Source: an uncultured Parolsenella sp. (GTDB taxonomy: Bacteria > Actinomycetota > Coriobacteriia > Coriobacteriales > Atopobiaceae). Taken from it: a stretch of 64,000 nt of DNA. The translations under genes were made by a program, and so were the position numbers. The notes below the pieces were generated by a model, which made no database searches, was not told the DNA's origin, and saw nothing but the letters and a program-made list of their open reading frames with translations. This document shows, one piece after another, positions 6,806 through 14,897 of the stretch (position 1 is its first letter; each line of letters opens with the position of its first letter). The stretch is from assembly GCF_934660935.1 (NCBI RefSeq), contig NZ_CAKUIH010000005.1, positions 62,001 to 126,000 on the forward strand, written 5' to 3'.

Positions 6806-7645
6806 CTACGGCGTCACGCCACCCGCCCAGCTACCGTCGTTCTTGGCGGCGCGGTTGCGCAGGTTGGTCACCGTGGCTTCCATGCCATGCGGCGCGTATC
6901 CGTCATAGGCGGAGAGGTCCTCGGCGATGTAGGCGGCGAGGCTCATCTCGGCCGTCTGTGCGGGATTCTCCGGCTCAGGCCCCGGCACGGCGATGTACGA
7001 GCACACGCGAGCGCCCTTGGCACTCAGCTTCACCTCGTACTCGCTCGTGGGGTCATCCGGGCGATCGGCACGGGCATCAAGGCTGCTCCACACGGCCTCA
7101 TAGCCGGCGATGGGCAGCTGCGTGAGCGCGAAATCGAACAGCGGCTGGCTATCGGTGCGCAGGCGCACCTCTCCCCCATCGCGCAGAACGCGGCGGTAGT
7201 CCATGAGACGCTCGAGGTTCACGAGCCGCTTGTGCGACTCCTTCTTGCGCGGAAACGGCGTGGGGAAGTTGAGGTAGATGCACGAAAGTTCGCCAGGCGC
7301 AAACATCTCCGTGATGCGCATGCCCGTACCCGGGATGAAAAGCACGTTGGAAAGGCCGCTCTCGCAACCCGCCTGCGCCGCGTGGGCGATACAAATTGGT
7401 TCCGCGTCCATGCCGAGGAACAAGACGTCCGGCTCACGACGCGCCATCTCCACGGTGAAGGAGCCTCGGCCACATCCCAGATCGAGACGGACCTCCTTAA
7501 AAGCAGGTCCATCCATGGGAGCGCAGTCACGTGCCCAACGTCCTGCCCACCCATACGGGTTGGTCTCAATGGCGGCGGAATAGCGCTCGAGGCGCTCCTC
7601 AAGCACGAAGTTCTTAGGCAGGCGAATGTGCAGTCCGTGCGGCAT
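6806..7645 (-). CDS. trmB: tRNA (guanine-N7)-methyltransferase
   Basis: A 279-residue SAM-dependent methyltransferase. LDLGCGRGSFTVEMARREP is the SAM-binding motif I of the TrmB family, LGMDAEPICIAHAA is motif II, and FPTPFPRKKESHKRL stands where most TrmB proteins have FPDPWPKxRHxKRRL. TrmB makes m7G46 in the tRNA variable loop. The replacement of the usual Asp-Pro-Trp by Thr-Pro-Phe makes it a divergent member. The extended C-terminus (EYEVKLSAKGARVCSYIAV onward) carries the expected substrate-recognition region plus about 50 extra residues. The ATG at 7643-7645 was chosen by comparison with family N-termini; the ribosome site is weak and in-frame upstream starts would add up to 17 residues. 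Confidence 0.82.
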   Translation of the reverse strand: MPHGLHIRLPKNFVLEERLERYSAAIETNPYGWAGRWARDCAPMDGPAFKEVRLDLGCGRGSFTVEMARREPDVLFLGMDAEPICIAHAAQAGCESGLSNVLFIPGTGMRITEMFAPGELSCIYLNFPTPFPRKKESHKRLVNLERLMDYRRVLRDGGEVRLRTDSQPLFDFALTQLPIAGYEAVWSSLDARADRPDDPTSEYEVKLSAKGARVCSYIAVPGPEPENPAQTAEMSLAAYIAEDLSAYDGYAPHGMEATVTNLRNRAAKNDGSWAGGVTP

Positions 7646-7770
7646 GGGTTCCCAAATCTCGCGAAGTCCGGGCGCCGACCGCATCCGGCCGCGCAATCAA
7701 ACGCAGCCTATTATCGGGGCAAAGCTGGAAGGCGGAGCGTTCTACTCCAAAAGTGCAGCGTTCCTAGACA

Positions 7771-7811
7771 AAAAGACCGGCCCGAAGCTCCCCCCAGAGC
7801 TTCGAGCCGGT
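7771..7811 (-). terminator. Rho-independent terminator downstream of xfp
   Basis: Read leftward, a stem formed by ACCGGC/GCCGGT and GAAGCT/AGCTTC closes around a G-rich loop and is followed by TCTTTTTG. A second long hairpin (7819-7854, arms GCTCGGGCG and CGCCCGAGC) stands just before it, so transcription from xfp meets two hairpins in a row. Confidence 0.8.
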
Positions 7812-7910
7812 GTGGTGTGCTCGGGCGGGTGAGGCGGCCTCACCTCGCCCGAGCCGTGAAAACACTTGTCAGACAGCTAGCCGACAGGCTAGCCAACTGA
7901 TGCGGACGAC

Positions 7911-10421
7911 TTACTCGTTGTCGCCAGCGGTCATCTGGGTAGCGGAGAGCTCACCCTCGGTAGCAGCGGCAGCGTCCGGCCAGACCCAGCTGGTGAACTC
8001 GGGCACGTCGTAGCCCTCGTCCACGGCGAACTGGAAGGCGTCCTGACGGAACTTCTCCCACTCGGCGATCTTGTCGGCGTACTTCTCGGCGTCGATGATG
8101 CGGAGAGCATCGGCAGCGAGAGCCCAACGATCCATGTTGTTCAGACGAAGCATGTCGAACGGCGTGGTCGTGGAGCCCTTCTCCTCGTAGCCGTGGACGT
8201 GCCAGGCGTCGTGGCCCGGACGATCCCAGACGAGACGACGGATGGTGCCGGCGTAGGCGTGGAAGGCGAAGAGGACGGGCTTCTCGCCGTTGCCGAAGAG
8301 CTCGGCGAACTCCTCGTCGGAGATGGCGAGGTCGTTCTCGGAGGCGCTCTGGATCTTCAGGAGGTCAACGACGTTGACGAACTTGGCCTTGACACCCTCG
8401 CCCTTGAGCATGTCGAGGGCAGCGAGAGCCTCGAGGGCCGGCACGTCACCGCAGGTGCCGAGGACGATGTCGGCGTCAGCGAGGGACTCAGCGGAGCTGG
8501 CCCACTTCCACTCGGCGACACCCTTCTCGAGCTCGGCCTTGGCCTCGTCGACCGTCAGGAAGGTCGGGGCGGGCTGCTTGCCGCAGAAGATGGCGTTCAC
8601 GCAGTTCGTGGACTGGTAGCAACGCTCGGCAACGGCGAGAGCCATGTTGGCGTCGCAGGGGTAGTAGGCGTTGACGACGTGGGTGTCGTTAGCCTTGTTG
8701 AGGAGCAGGTCGACGAAGCCCGGGTCCTGGTGGGAGAAGCCGTTGTGGTCCTGACGCCAGACGTGGCTGGAGAGCAGGATGTTGAGGCCGGCGATGGGCT
8801 TGCGCCAAGGAATCTCACGGACGGTGGCCTCGAGCCACTTGCAGTGCTGGTTCACCATGGAGTCGACGACGTGGATGAAGGACTCGTAGGAGCTCCAGAC
8901 GCCGTGACGGCCGGTGAGGACGTAAGCCTCGAGGAAGCCCTCGCACTGGTGCTCGGAGAGCTGCTCGACGACCTTGCCCTGCGGGGCGAGGAGCTCGTCG
9001 TTGTCAGCGTCGGCGTAGAAGCCGCCCTCCCACTGCTTGACGGTGTACTTGTAGGCATCCTGGAGACGGTTAGAAGCGGTCTCGTCCGGGCCAAAGATGC
9101 GGAAGTTCTCCATGTTGTTGGCGAGGACGTCAGCGGTGTAGGCGCCGAAGACGCGGGCAGCCTCGGTGGAGCCCCAGCCGTGGCCCTTCTCGGCAACCGG
9201 AACCTCGTGGGCGTGGATGTCGGGGAGGACGAGGTCCTCACGGACGACGCCGCCGTTGGCGTTCGGGTTGGCACCGATGCGGAGGTCACCCTCGGGCATG
9301 AAGGCGGTCACCTCGGGACGGATGGCACCCTTCTCGTCGAAGAGCTCCTCAGGCTTGTAGGACTTGAGCCAGCCGCGGAGCACGCGGAAGTGCTCGTGGG
9401 TGTCCTTGGCGGAAGCCAGCGGCACCTGGTGAGCACGCCAAGAGCCCTCGGTCTTCTTGCCGTCGATGTGCTTCGGGCAGGTCCAACCCTTCGGGGTGCG
9501 GAAGACGATCATCGGGTAGACCGGACGGGTCTCGTCGCCAGCCTCGGCAGCAGCCTTGATGTCGCAGATCTGGTTGAAGACCTCCTCGAGCAGGGCAGCG
9601 AAACGAGCGTGGATGGAGATGTGGGACTCGTTGTCGAAGCCGGCAACGAAGAAATGCGGATCATAGCCCATGCCCTCGAAGAACTCGGTGAGCTCCTCGT
9701 CGGAGATGCGGGAGAGGATCGTCGGGTTGGCGATCTTGTAGCCGTTGAGGTGCAGGATCGGGAGGACGATGCCGTCGGTCTTGGGGTTCACGAGCTTGTT
9801 GGACTGCCAAGAGGTGGCAAGCGGGCCGGTCTCGGACTCACCGTCGCCGACGACGGCGACAGCGAGGAGGCTCGGGTTGTCCATGATGGCGCCGTAAGCG
9901 TGGGACAGGGTGTAGCCCAGCTCGCCGCCCTCGTGGATGGAGCCCGGGGTCTCAGGAGCGTAGTGAGAGGGGATGCCACCGGGGTAAGAGAACTGACGGA
10001 AGAACTTCTGGAGGCCAGCCTCGTCGTTGGTGATGTCCGGACGGATGTCGTAGTAGGTGCCGTCAAGCAGGGACTGAGCGGTGCCGGCAGGTCCACCGTG
10101 ACCGGGGCCCATGAGGAAGACGGCATTCTGCTTGTGGTCGGCGATGAGGCGGTTCACGTGACCGAACAGGAAGTTCACGCCCGGCGTGGTGCCCCAGTGG
10201 CCAACGAGACGGTGCTTGACGTCGGGACGACCGAAGTCACGGGTCTCGCCGGTCTTCTCGTCAACCCAGTCCTTGCGCATAAGCGGGTTGGAACGGAGGT
10301 AGATCTGGCCGACGGACAGGTAGTTCGCAGCGCGCCAGTACTTCTCGATGCCTTCGAGCTCCTGCTCGGGAACCGGAGCGTCGAGCTTCTGCCAGGGGGT
10401 GCCGATGACGGGATGTGCCAT
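7911..10421 (-). CDS. xfp: Xylulose-5-phosphate/fructose-6-phosphate phosphoketolase
   Basis: An 836-residue thiamine-diphosphate enzyme that splits xylulose 5-phosphate or fructose 6-phosphate with phosphate to acetyl phosphate plus a C3 or C4 sugar phosphate. N-terminal signature WRAANYLSVGQIYLRSNPL, the cofactor-binding GDGESETGPLA near residues 192-202, SIHEGGELGYTLSHAYGA and FRTPKGWTCPK are all diagnostic. Full family length. It gives a bifid-shunt type route to acetate and ATP. The ATG at 10419-10421 follows AGGAAGAGGAG. Codon use is strongly biased to GAG/AAG/CTC, a sign of high expression. A LacI-type regulator gene lies 368 bases upstream on the same strand, with a candidate operator between. 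Confidence 0.97.
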   Translation of the reverse strand: MAHPVIGTPWQKLDAPVPEQELEGIEKYWRAANYLSVGQIYLRSNPLMRKDWVDEKTGETRDFGRPDVKHRLVGHWGTTPGVNFLFGHVNRLIADHKQNAVFLMGPGHGGPAGTAQSLLDGTYYDIRPDITNDEAGLQKFFRQFSYPGGIPSHYAPETPGSIHEGGELGYTLSHAYGAIMDNPSLLAVAVVGDGESETGPLATSWQSNKLVNPKTDGIVLPILHLNGYKIANPTILSRISDEELTEFFEGMGYDPHFFVAGFDNESHISIHARFAALLEEVFNQICDIKAAAEAGDETRPVYPMIVFRTPKGWTCPKHIDGKKTEGSWRAHQVPLASAKDTHEHFRVLRGWLKSYKPEELFDEKGAIRPEVTAFMPEGDLRIGANPNANGGVVREDLVLPDIHAHEVPVAEKGHGWGSTEAARVFGAYTADVLANNMENFRIFGPDETASNRLQDAYKYTVKQWEGGFYADADNDELLAPQGKVVEQLSEHQCEGFLEAYVLTGRHGVWSSYESFIHVVDSMVNQHCKWLEATVREIPWRKPIAGLNILLSSHVWRQDHNGFSHQDPGFVDLLLNKANDTHVVNAYYPCDANMALAVAERCYQSTNCVNAIFCGKQPAPTFLTVDEAKAELEKGVAEWKWASSAESLADADIVLGTCGDVPALEALAALDMLKGEGVKAKFVNVVDLLKIQSASENDLAISDEEFAELFGNGEKPVLFAFHAYAGTIRRLVWDRPGHDAWHVHGYEEKGSTTTPFDMLRLNNMDRWALAADALRIIDAEKYADKIAEWEKFRQDAFQFAVDEGYDVPEFTSWVWPDAAAATEGELSATQMTAGDNE

Positions 10422-10789
10422 TGTGCCTCTCCTCTTCCTGCGCGGTGGTAGACCGCGCTCGACTTTGCCCCTTTCGGGGCGCTGTGGCGCTTCTCTGCCT
10501 TCGCGTGGGCGTGGGTATCCGTCCGGCTTGGCTTGAAACGCCTCTTTGACTAACCGGTACGGAGTATATGAGGGTAAATCGTTTTACTTGGAGAGGAATT
10601 TGAATTACTTACAAGCGGCCTAACCGTTTAACTCCGCGAACGGTAGTGTTATACCCGCGGACGGTAGTGCCTTAGTTACAGAATTAACTGTTTTGTGGAC
10701 TCAGCTTGCACGGGACTGACGCGTGGCTTACGAGGTCACCACGACGTCGCCACATATGGGTGGCTAGAGTCCGCGAGCGCCGTCCTTTA
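10422..10789. other. Long leader/promoter region upstream of xfp
   Basis: The 368-base gap between the LacI-type gene and xfp is notably AT-richer in its middle. It holds the LacI-type palindrome at 10574-10587, an ACCGTT-10-AACGGT inverted repeat near 10623-10644, and a second GGACGGTAGTG close to the first AACGGTAGTG. No gene is seen. Confidence 0.5.
10574..10587 (-). promoter_or_regulatory. Candidate LacI-family operator upstream of xfp
   Basis: GTAAATCGTTTTAC is a 14-base near-perfect palindrome centred on CG, the usual geometry of LacI/CcpA-type operators. It lies about 155 bases before the xfp start, in the gap separating it from a LacI-family gene. Confidence 0.5.
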
Positions 10790-11809
10790 CTAGAGCCTGC
10801 GCACGCTGTCCTTTAGGACGAGCTTCGGGTTGAGGACGACCTCATCCGGGCCACCCAGCTCGCCCGTCTCAGACTCCTCGATGCGCCGGAAGAGGAGATC
10901 GAGCGCGGCGCCGGAGAGCTCCGGCACGTTCTGCTCGATCGAGGTGAGCTCCGGCTCGAACAGCACGTCTGCCGCGGAGTTGTCATAGCTCACGACCGAG
11001 TAATCGCGCGGCACGCGCAGGTCAAAGCTGTAGAGGCGCTTGAGCAGCCCAAGGGCGATGTTGTCCGAGCTCGCAAAAACCGCCGTGGCATCCGTCTTCA
11101 CGAGGCGGCCCGCCACCTCATAGGCGCTGGAAATGTAGTAATCGCTGCTGAGTACGTAGTCTCGGCGCACCCGGATGCCCGCCTCCCCCAGAGCGCGGGA
11201 ATAGCCGTCAAAGCGCTCGCGGCCAGTGTTGGAGTTTGGATTCACGATGCAGGCGATCTTCTCGTGACCTTGGTCAAGCAGATGGCGCGTCGCCAAGTAA
11301 CCGCCCAGCTCGTTGTTGAAGCGAACTTTGTCACAGAACAGGCCCTCGATGAAACGGTCGACCATGACGAAGGGCGTGGGAAGGTGCGAAAGGTCCGCGA
11401 GGAGGTGCTCGTCAGTGGCGAACTCGTCCGAAACGACGATGAGGAGTCCGTCAACGCCGCGGTTCACGAGCAGGCGAACGAGCTTGGCATCGTTTTCCGG
11501 ACTATCGTCGGAATTCGTAATAATTAGGGCGTAGCCCCTTTCGCGGCACCTGAGCTCGATGTTCTTTGCAAGTGACGCGAAGAAGCGGCTCTCGATGTTG
11601 GGAATGATGAGGCCGATGGTGTTCGTATGCTGCATGACGAGGCTTCGGGCAATCTGGTTGGGGATGTAGCCCTTGCGGCGCGCCGTCTCGAGAATGCGTT
11701 GGCGACTCGCCTCGCTGATTTTGCACGGGCGATTGTTCAGGACGAGCGACACGGACGTGACAGAGAGCCCCACCTCTCTGGCGATGTCCTTCAGCGTCAC
11801 CTTAGCCAT
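10790..11809 (-). CDS. LacI-family transcriptional regulator
   Basis: A 339-residue regulator. Residues 3-25 (VTLKDIAREVGLSVTSVSLVLN) are the LacI helix-turn-helix, followed by the hinge helix RQRILETARRKGYIPNQIARSL and a periplasmic-binding-protein-like effector domain with TIGLIIPNIESRFFASLA and FASSDNIALGLL. The ligand is probably a sugar or sugar phosphate, not deducible here. The ATG at 11807-11809 follows GGGAGG; an upstream extension of about 60 residues has no ribosome site and is rejected. It reads toward xfp, so control of phosphoketolase is the simplest guess. Confidence 0.92.
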   Translation of the reverse strand: MAKVTLKDIAREVGLSVTSVSLVLNNRPCKISEASRQRILETARRKGYIPNQIARSLVMQHTNTIGLIIPNIESRFFASLAKNIELRCRERGYALIITNSDDSPENDAKLVRLLVNRGVDGLLIVVSDEFATDEHLLADLSHLPTPFVMVDRFIEGLFCDKVRFNNELGGYLATRHLLDQGHEKIACIVNPNSNTGRERFDGYSRALGEAGIRVRRDYVLSSDYYISSAYEVAGRLVKTDATAVFASSDNIALGLLKRLYSFDLRVPRDYSVVSYDNSAADVLFEPELTSIEQNVPELSGAALDLLFRRIEESETGELGGPDEVVLNPKLVLKDSVRRL

Positions 11810-12091
11810 AGCGCCACCTCCCGCTCCCGCAATACGCTCACGAGGATACCGCAGGAGGCGCGCCCGGGCGATCACACTTCCGCTGCATTGGGCACACGTT
11901 CGGACGCACGCCCCAGCACCTTGCCGACGCGCGGCCCAGCATCCCTCGGCCGTCTTTCCCAGGCGTAGGGGTGGGTACACTCCCACCACCACGCCGCCCC
12001 GCCCCGTAACGACGCTTTGTCACGGACGTAACCATGAGGCAACCTTGTCCGCTTAGGCTTATGACATACATTCGACCTGAGTGGAGACATC

Positions 12092-12538
12092 ATGCGCACC
12101 ATTCTCTATGTTGGCTCGTCAACCGACCTCTCCTATGAGCACGACCTGCTCGAGGAGTGGGGCAAGCGCGGCGTGGCAATCGCCCAAGTCTCTGCGCTCA
12201 ACGCCGACGACGCCGATGCCACAGCCAAGCCGGCGCCGGACCCACTTCAGGACGTGGATGTCGTCGTGCTCGAATCCGGCGAGATGAACAGCGAGCTTCT
12301 CGAGTCTCACCCCGACCTCTCCGCCGTGGTCGTCCTTGACGACGAGGCGAAGGTCGACGTCGAAGCCGCCACTCGTGCCGAAATCTGGGTCACCCACGCC
12401 GCCAATCGAGCGCTCCTCTCTCGCCTGCCCTTCGTGAACAGTCAGTCGCCGTCGCGCTCCGCCCGCAGGCATGCGCTCCAGGACGCGCTCGCGAGCATCG
12501 CCGGCGAGCGCCCAAGTGGACGCGTGAACGAGCTGTAG
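12092..12538 (+). CDS. Small protein resembling an isolated 2-hydroxyacid dehydrogenase catalytic-domain fragment
   Basis: A 148-residue protein not firmly assignable. The stretch PDLSAVVVLDDEAKVDVEAATRAEIWVTHAANRALL resembles, in two adjoining halves, the segment of D-isomer 2-hydroxyacid dehydrogenases that normally reads as a glycine-rich GVGxDNxD turn followed by AATxxGIxVTNTPG. In this protein the key glycines and Asn are replaced, and no NAD-binding domain follows, so it would not be an active dehydrogenase. The N-terminus (MRTILYVGSS) looks like a first Rossmann-type strand. The ATG follows GTGGAG with good spacing, and a terminator-like hairpin lies 45 bases after the stop, so it appears to be a real stand-alone gene. 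A decayed remnant is the alternative. Confidence 0.55.
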   Translation: MRTILYVGSSTDLSYEHDLLEEWGKRGVAIAQVSALNADDADATAKPAPDPLQDVDVVVLESGEMNSELLESHPDLSAVVVLDDEAKVDVEAATRAEIWVTHAANRALLSRLPFVNSQSPSRSARRHALQDALASIAGERPSGRVNEL

Positions 12539-12582
12539 CCGGGAACCATTTGAGGCACGGCCGAGCGCTTGAATCAAACGAA

Positions 12583-12616
12583 ACGACGCCCATCTCCCTG
12601 CGGAGGCGGGCGTCGT
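12583..12616. terminator. Bidirectional terminator hairpin
   Basis: ACGACGCCC and GGGCGTCGT form the outer stem and CTCC/GGAG an inner one, lying between two convergent genes. The leftward side continues TTCGTTTGATT, the rightward side CTCGTTAG. Confidence 0.7.
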
Positions 12617-12655
12617 CTCGTTAGCGATTACAGAAAGATGTCGTGGAGCCCGGAG

Positions 12656-13279
12656 CTACTCCTCCGCGGCCTCGGGCGCGGGGTCTGCTGCCTCGACGGG
12701 AGCGGAGGAAACCGGCTCGGGGATTGGCATGGGAGCGGGGGCCGGCGCAGGCGCAGGGGCACCAAGCTTGCAGCCGCAGGACATGCAGAAGGCGTCACCA
12801 GGATTGACCGGGGCACCGCACTGCGGGCATACGGCCCCAACAGCCTGCGGCTGAGGAGCGGAAGCGACGGCGGCCTGCTGCTGGGCAAGCGCGGCCTGAA
12901 TCTCCGCCATGGGCTTGCCACAACCCATGCAGAACAGGTCAGTGGCACCCACGCGAGAGTGGCAGAACGGGCAGATGTAGTAGGAGGCGGCAGCCTCAGC
13001 AGCGGCAGCCTCTGCCTCGATCTGGTCGATCTGGGCCTGGAGCTGAGCACGCTCCGCGTCACAAGCGGCGATGCCGTCAAAGAGGGCCTCGCGGCCGGCA
13101 CGCAGCTCGGGGTTATCCTTCGTCGCCTCATAGAGGCTGGCACCAAGCTGGGCGGCATAGCCCTGGCGACGCTTGAGAGCCTCGTTCATCTGGTTCTTGA
13201 GCTTAAGGATTGAAGTGGCACGGCTAGCGGCTGCCGTAGCGCTGTTGACCGAGTTCTGGAGGCTATCGAGAAAACCCAT
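12656..13279 (-). CDS. Double zinc-ribbon protein with N-terminal helical region
   Basis: A 207-residue protein. Residues 1-100 are helical and charged, with heptad-like spacing (about 60-100 is a coiled coil, EAEAAAAEAAA). Two zinc ribbons follow: CPFCHSRVGATDLFCMGC and CPQCGAPVNPGDAFCMSC, each with two Cys-X2-Cys knuckles. The tail is Ala/Pro-rich. There is no signal peptide or membrane segment. The family is common as hypothetical proteins in Coriobacteriia and Clostridia; the function is unknown. It is divergent from another zinc-ribbon gene (13488) across a 208-base promoter region, which suggests the two are functionally paired. The start ATG is at 13277-13279. Confidence 0.8.
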   Translation of the reverse strand: MGFLDSLQNSVNSATAAASRATSILKLKNQMNEALKRRQGYAAQLGASLYEATKDNPELRAGREALFDGIAACDAERAQLQAQIDQIEAEAAAAEAAASYYICPFCHSRVGATDLFCMGCGKPMAEIQAALAQQQAAVASAPQPQAVGAVCPQCGAPVNPGDAFCMSCGCKLGAPAPAPAPAPMPIPEPVSSAPVEAADPAPEAAEE

Positions 13280-13487
13280 GCCAATAATCCTTCCAACAGG
13301 CTCCCAACTGGAGCAACGACGCACCCATGATAACGCTCTTGTGTTAGACAGAAATACCGCGCAACGCCGAATCTCGAGCCCCTCCCGCATCTCGGCGAAT
13401 AGCGTGCTCACAAGGCCTTCATATCTCTTAAACTGTGCTTATGGGGATCGAATCGCCTCGACGACCAGGCCAACCTAAGGAGGACAT

Positions 13488-14741
13488 ATGTTTTGCACCA
13501 ATTGCGGAGCCCAAGTCCCTGATGGCTCCAAGTTCTGCACCAGCTGCGGTAGCCCGATTGCCGCGGCTCCGGCACCTGCTCCCGCGCCCGTGCCTTCCGC
13601 GCCCGCTCCCGAGCCGGCACCCATGCCAGAGCCGCCCACTCCCGAGCCGGTGCCCACGCCCGAGCCGGTTGCGACTCCCGCGCCCGCTCCCGAGCCCATT
13701 CCCGCCCCGCCCACGCCTGAGCCGGTCGCAGCGCCCGAGCCGGTTGCGACGCCCACTCCCGAGCCGGTCGCAGCGCCCGAACCGGTTGTGCCGTCCGCGC
13801 CCGAGCCGGTTGCGACGCCCGCTCCCGAGTCTCCCGCACCCGTACCTCCCGCGCCCGCTCCCGAGCCGGTCGCAGTGCCCATTCCCACGCCCGTGAACGA
13901 GGCTCCTCAGGCCGCTCCCGTACCGACCCCTGTGCCCGCCGCCGCGCCGGTTCCGCCGGCGCCCCAGGCCAACTACGGCTCTCCGGTTCCGCCCGCGCCG
14001 CAGACGAACTACGCCGCTCCGGTTCCGCCCGCCCCGCAGGTCAACTACGCCGCTCCGACGCCCGGCGCAGGCGCCGTTCCGCCCGCAAAGAAGAGCAAGA
14101 CCCCGCTGATCATCGGCATCGCGGCCGTCGTTCTCGTCGCCGTCATCGCCCTCGTCGTCGTACCCATGTTTGGCAAGGGTGGCTCCTGGTCTGAGCTCGA
14201 TCTTTCCGGCAACGGCTACACCCACGAGTTCTGCATCGAGATGGACGAGGACGAAAACACCATCACCGTCATTGACCAGGACGAGAGGGTCTCTGGCACC
14301 ATCGACTCCACCGAGACCGACGGCGACAACGTGATCTATACCCTGAAGAACGTCAGCTGGGGTGACTGGGGCACCTCTCTCTTCAGCAGCTGCGAGCAGA
14401 AGACCTGCAAGGTCGTCGCTCCCAAGGGCGCCACGGCCTCCAAGCCCTGGGGCAAGTGGATGATGATCGTGACCGCTTATGACGCGAGCGACCCCGACTA
14501 TCCCTACTACATGCGCAGCTCCACGTTTGAGATCGACGAGGATGGCACGGGTACCTACGAGTTCGCGTACTTCTGGGGCCACACTTCCACCGAGGCCAAC
14601 ACCGCCAACCCACTCTCCTCGAACTACGACGTAGACGATGCTGACGGCGGCTTCAGCCACGAGCTCACCTGGGAAGGCTCGAAGGGTGACTTCGACATCG
14701 AGTCTGACAACGGCACCGACTTCACCCTCTCCGTCGAGTAA
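13488..14741 (+). CDS. Zinc-ribbon membrane protein with long Pro/Ala/Glu linker
   Basis: A 417-residue protein of four parts. An N-terminal zinc ribbon (CTNCGAQVPDGSKFCTSC, residues 3-20) faces the cytoplasm. Residues 25-200 are a low-complexity linker of repeats such as PEPVATP and APEPVA, ending with tandem APVPPAPQxNY units. One membrane segment (LIIGIAAVVLVAVIALVVV, about 206-224) follows KKSK. The outer domain of about 190 residues is acidic and rich in Ser, Thr, Tyr and Trp, likely all-beta, and not recognised. The ATG follows AAGGAGG. A strong terminator follows. The layout (cytoplasmic sensor, tether, exported domain) suggests a signalling or envelope stress role, which is only inference. 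Confidence 0.82.
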   Translation: MFCTNCGAQVPDGSKFCTSCGSPIAAAPAPAPAPVPSAPAPEPAPMPEPPTPEPVPTPEPVATPAPAPEPIPAPPTPEPVAAPEPVATPTPEPVAAPEPVVPSAPEPVATPAPESPAPVPPAPAPEPVAVPIPTPVNEAPQAAPVPTPVPAAAPVPPAPQANYGSPVPPAPQTNYAAPVPPAPQVNYAAPTPGAGAVPPAKKSKTPLIIGIAAVVLVAVIALVVVPMFGKGGSWSELDLSGNGYTHEFCIEMDEDENTITVIDQDERVSGTIDSTETDGDNVIYTLKNVSWGDWGTSLFSSCEQKTCKVVAPKGATASKPWGKWMMIVTAYDASDPDYPYYMRSSTFEIDEDGTGTYEFAYFWGHTSTEANTANPLSSNYDVDDADGGFSHELTWEGSKGDFDIESDNGTDFTLSVE

Positions 14742-14771
14742 CCGCTCTCCAGACCCCCGCTTCTAGCACAA

Positions 14772-14809
14772 GGGGCTCCCGTCCATCGGCTGGACGGGAG
14801 CCCCTTTTT
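14772..14809 (+). terminator. Strong rho-independent terminator
   Basis: A perfect 14-bp stem, GGGGCTCCCGTCCA with its complement, closes a 5-base loop and is followed by TTTTT. It ends the zinc-ribbon membrane protein gene. Confidence 0.95.
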
Positions 14810-14821
14810 CATGCGTAGGCC

Positions 14822-14897
14822 TTGTGACGCACCGATACCGCGGGAAGCAGGCTTCTATGTTGTGACGCACCGATACCGCGAGAAGCGGGCTTCTATG
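14822..14897. repeat. 38-bp tandem duplication overlapping the mscS stop codon
   Basis: Two contiguous 38-base units (14822-14859 and 14860-14897) differ at two positions. Each holds the small stem GAAGC..GCTTC. The unit next to mscS contains its stop codon (14893-14895). Confidence 0.9.

Noticed and set aside
8193..10451. A 752-codon plus-strand frame opposite xfp
   Set aside because: Gly/Val/Glu/Asp-rich shadow; phosphoketolase on the other strand is certain.
13428..14660. A 410-codon Gly/Arg-rich frame opposite the zinc-ribbon membrane protein gene
   Set aside because: It is the complement of the Pro/Ala linker; repeated codons keep it open by chance.
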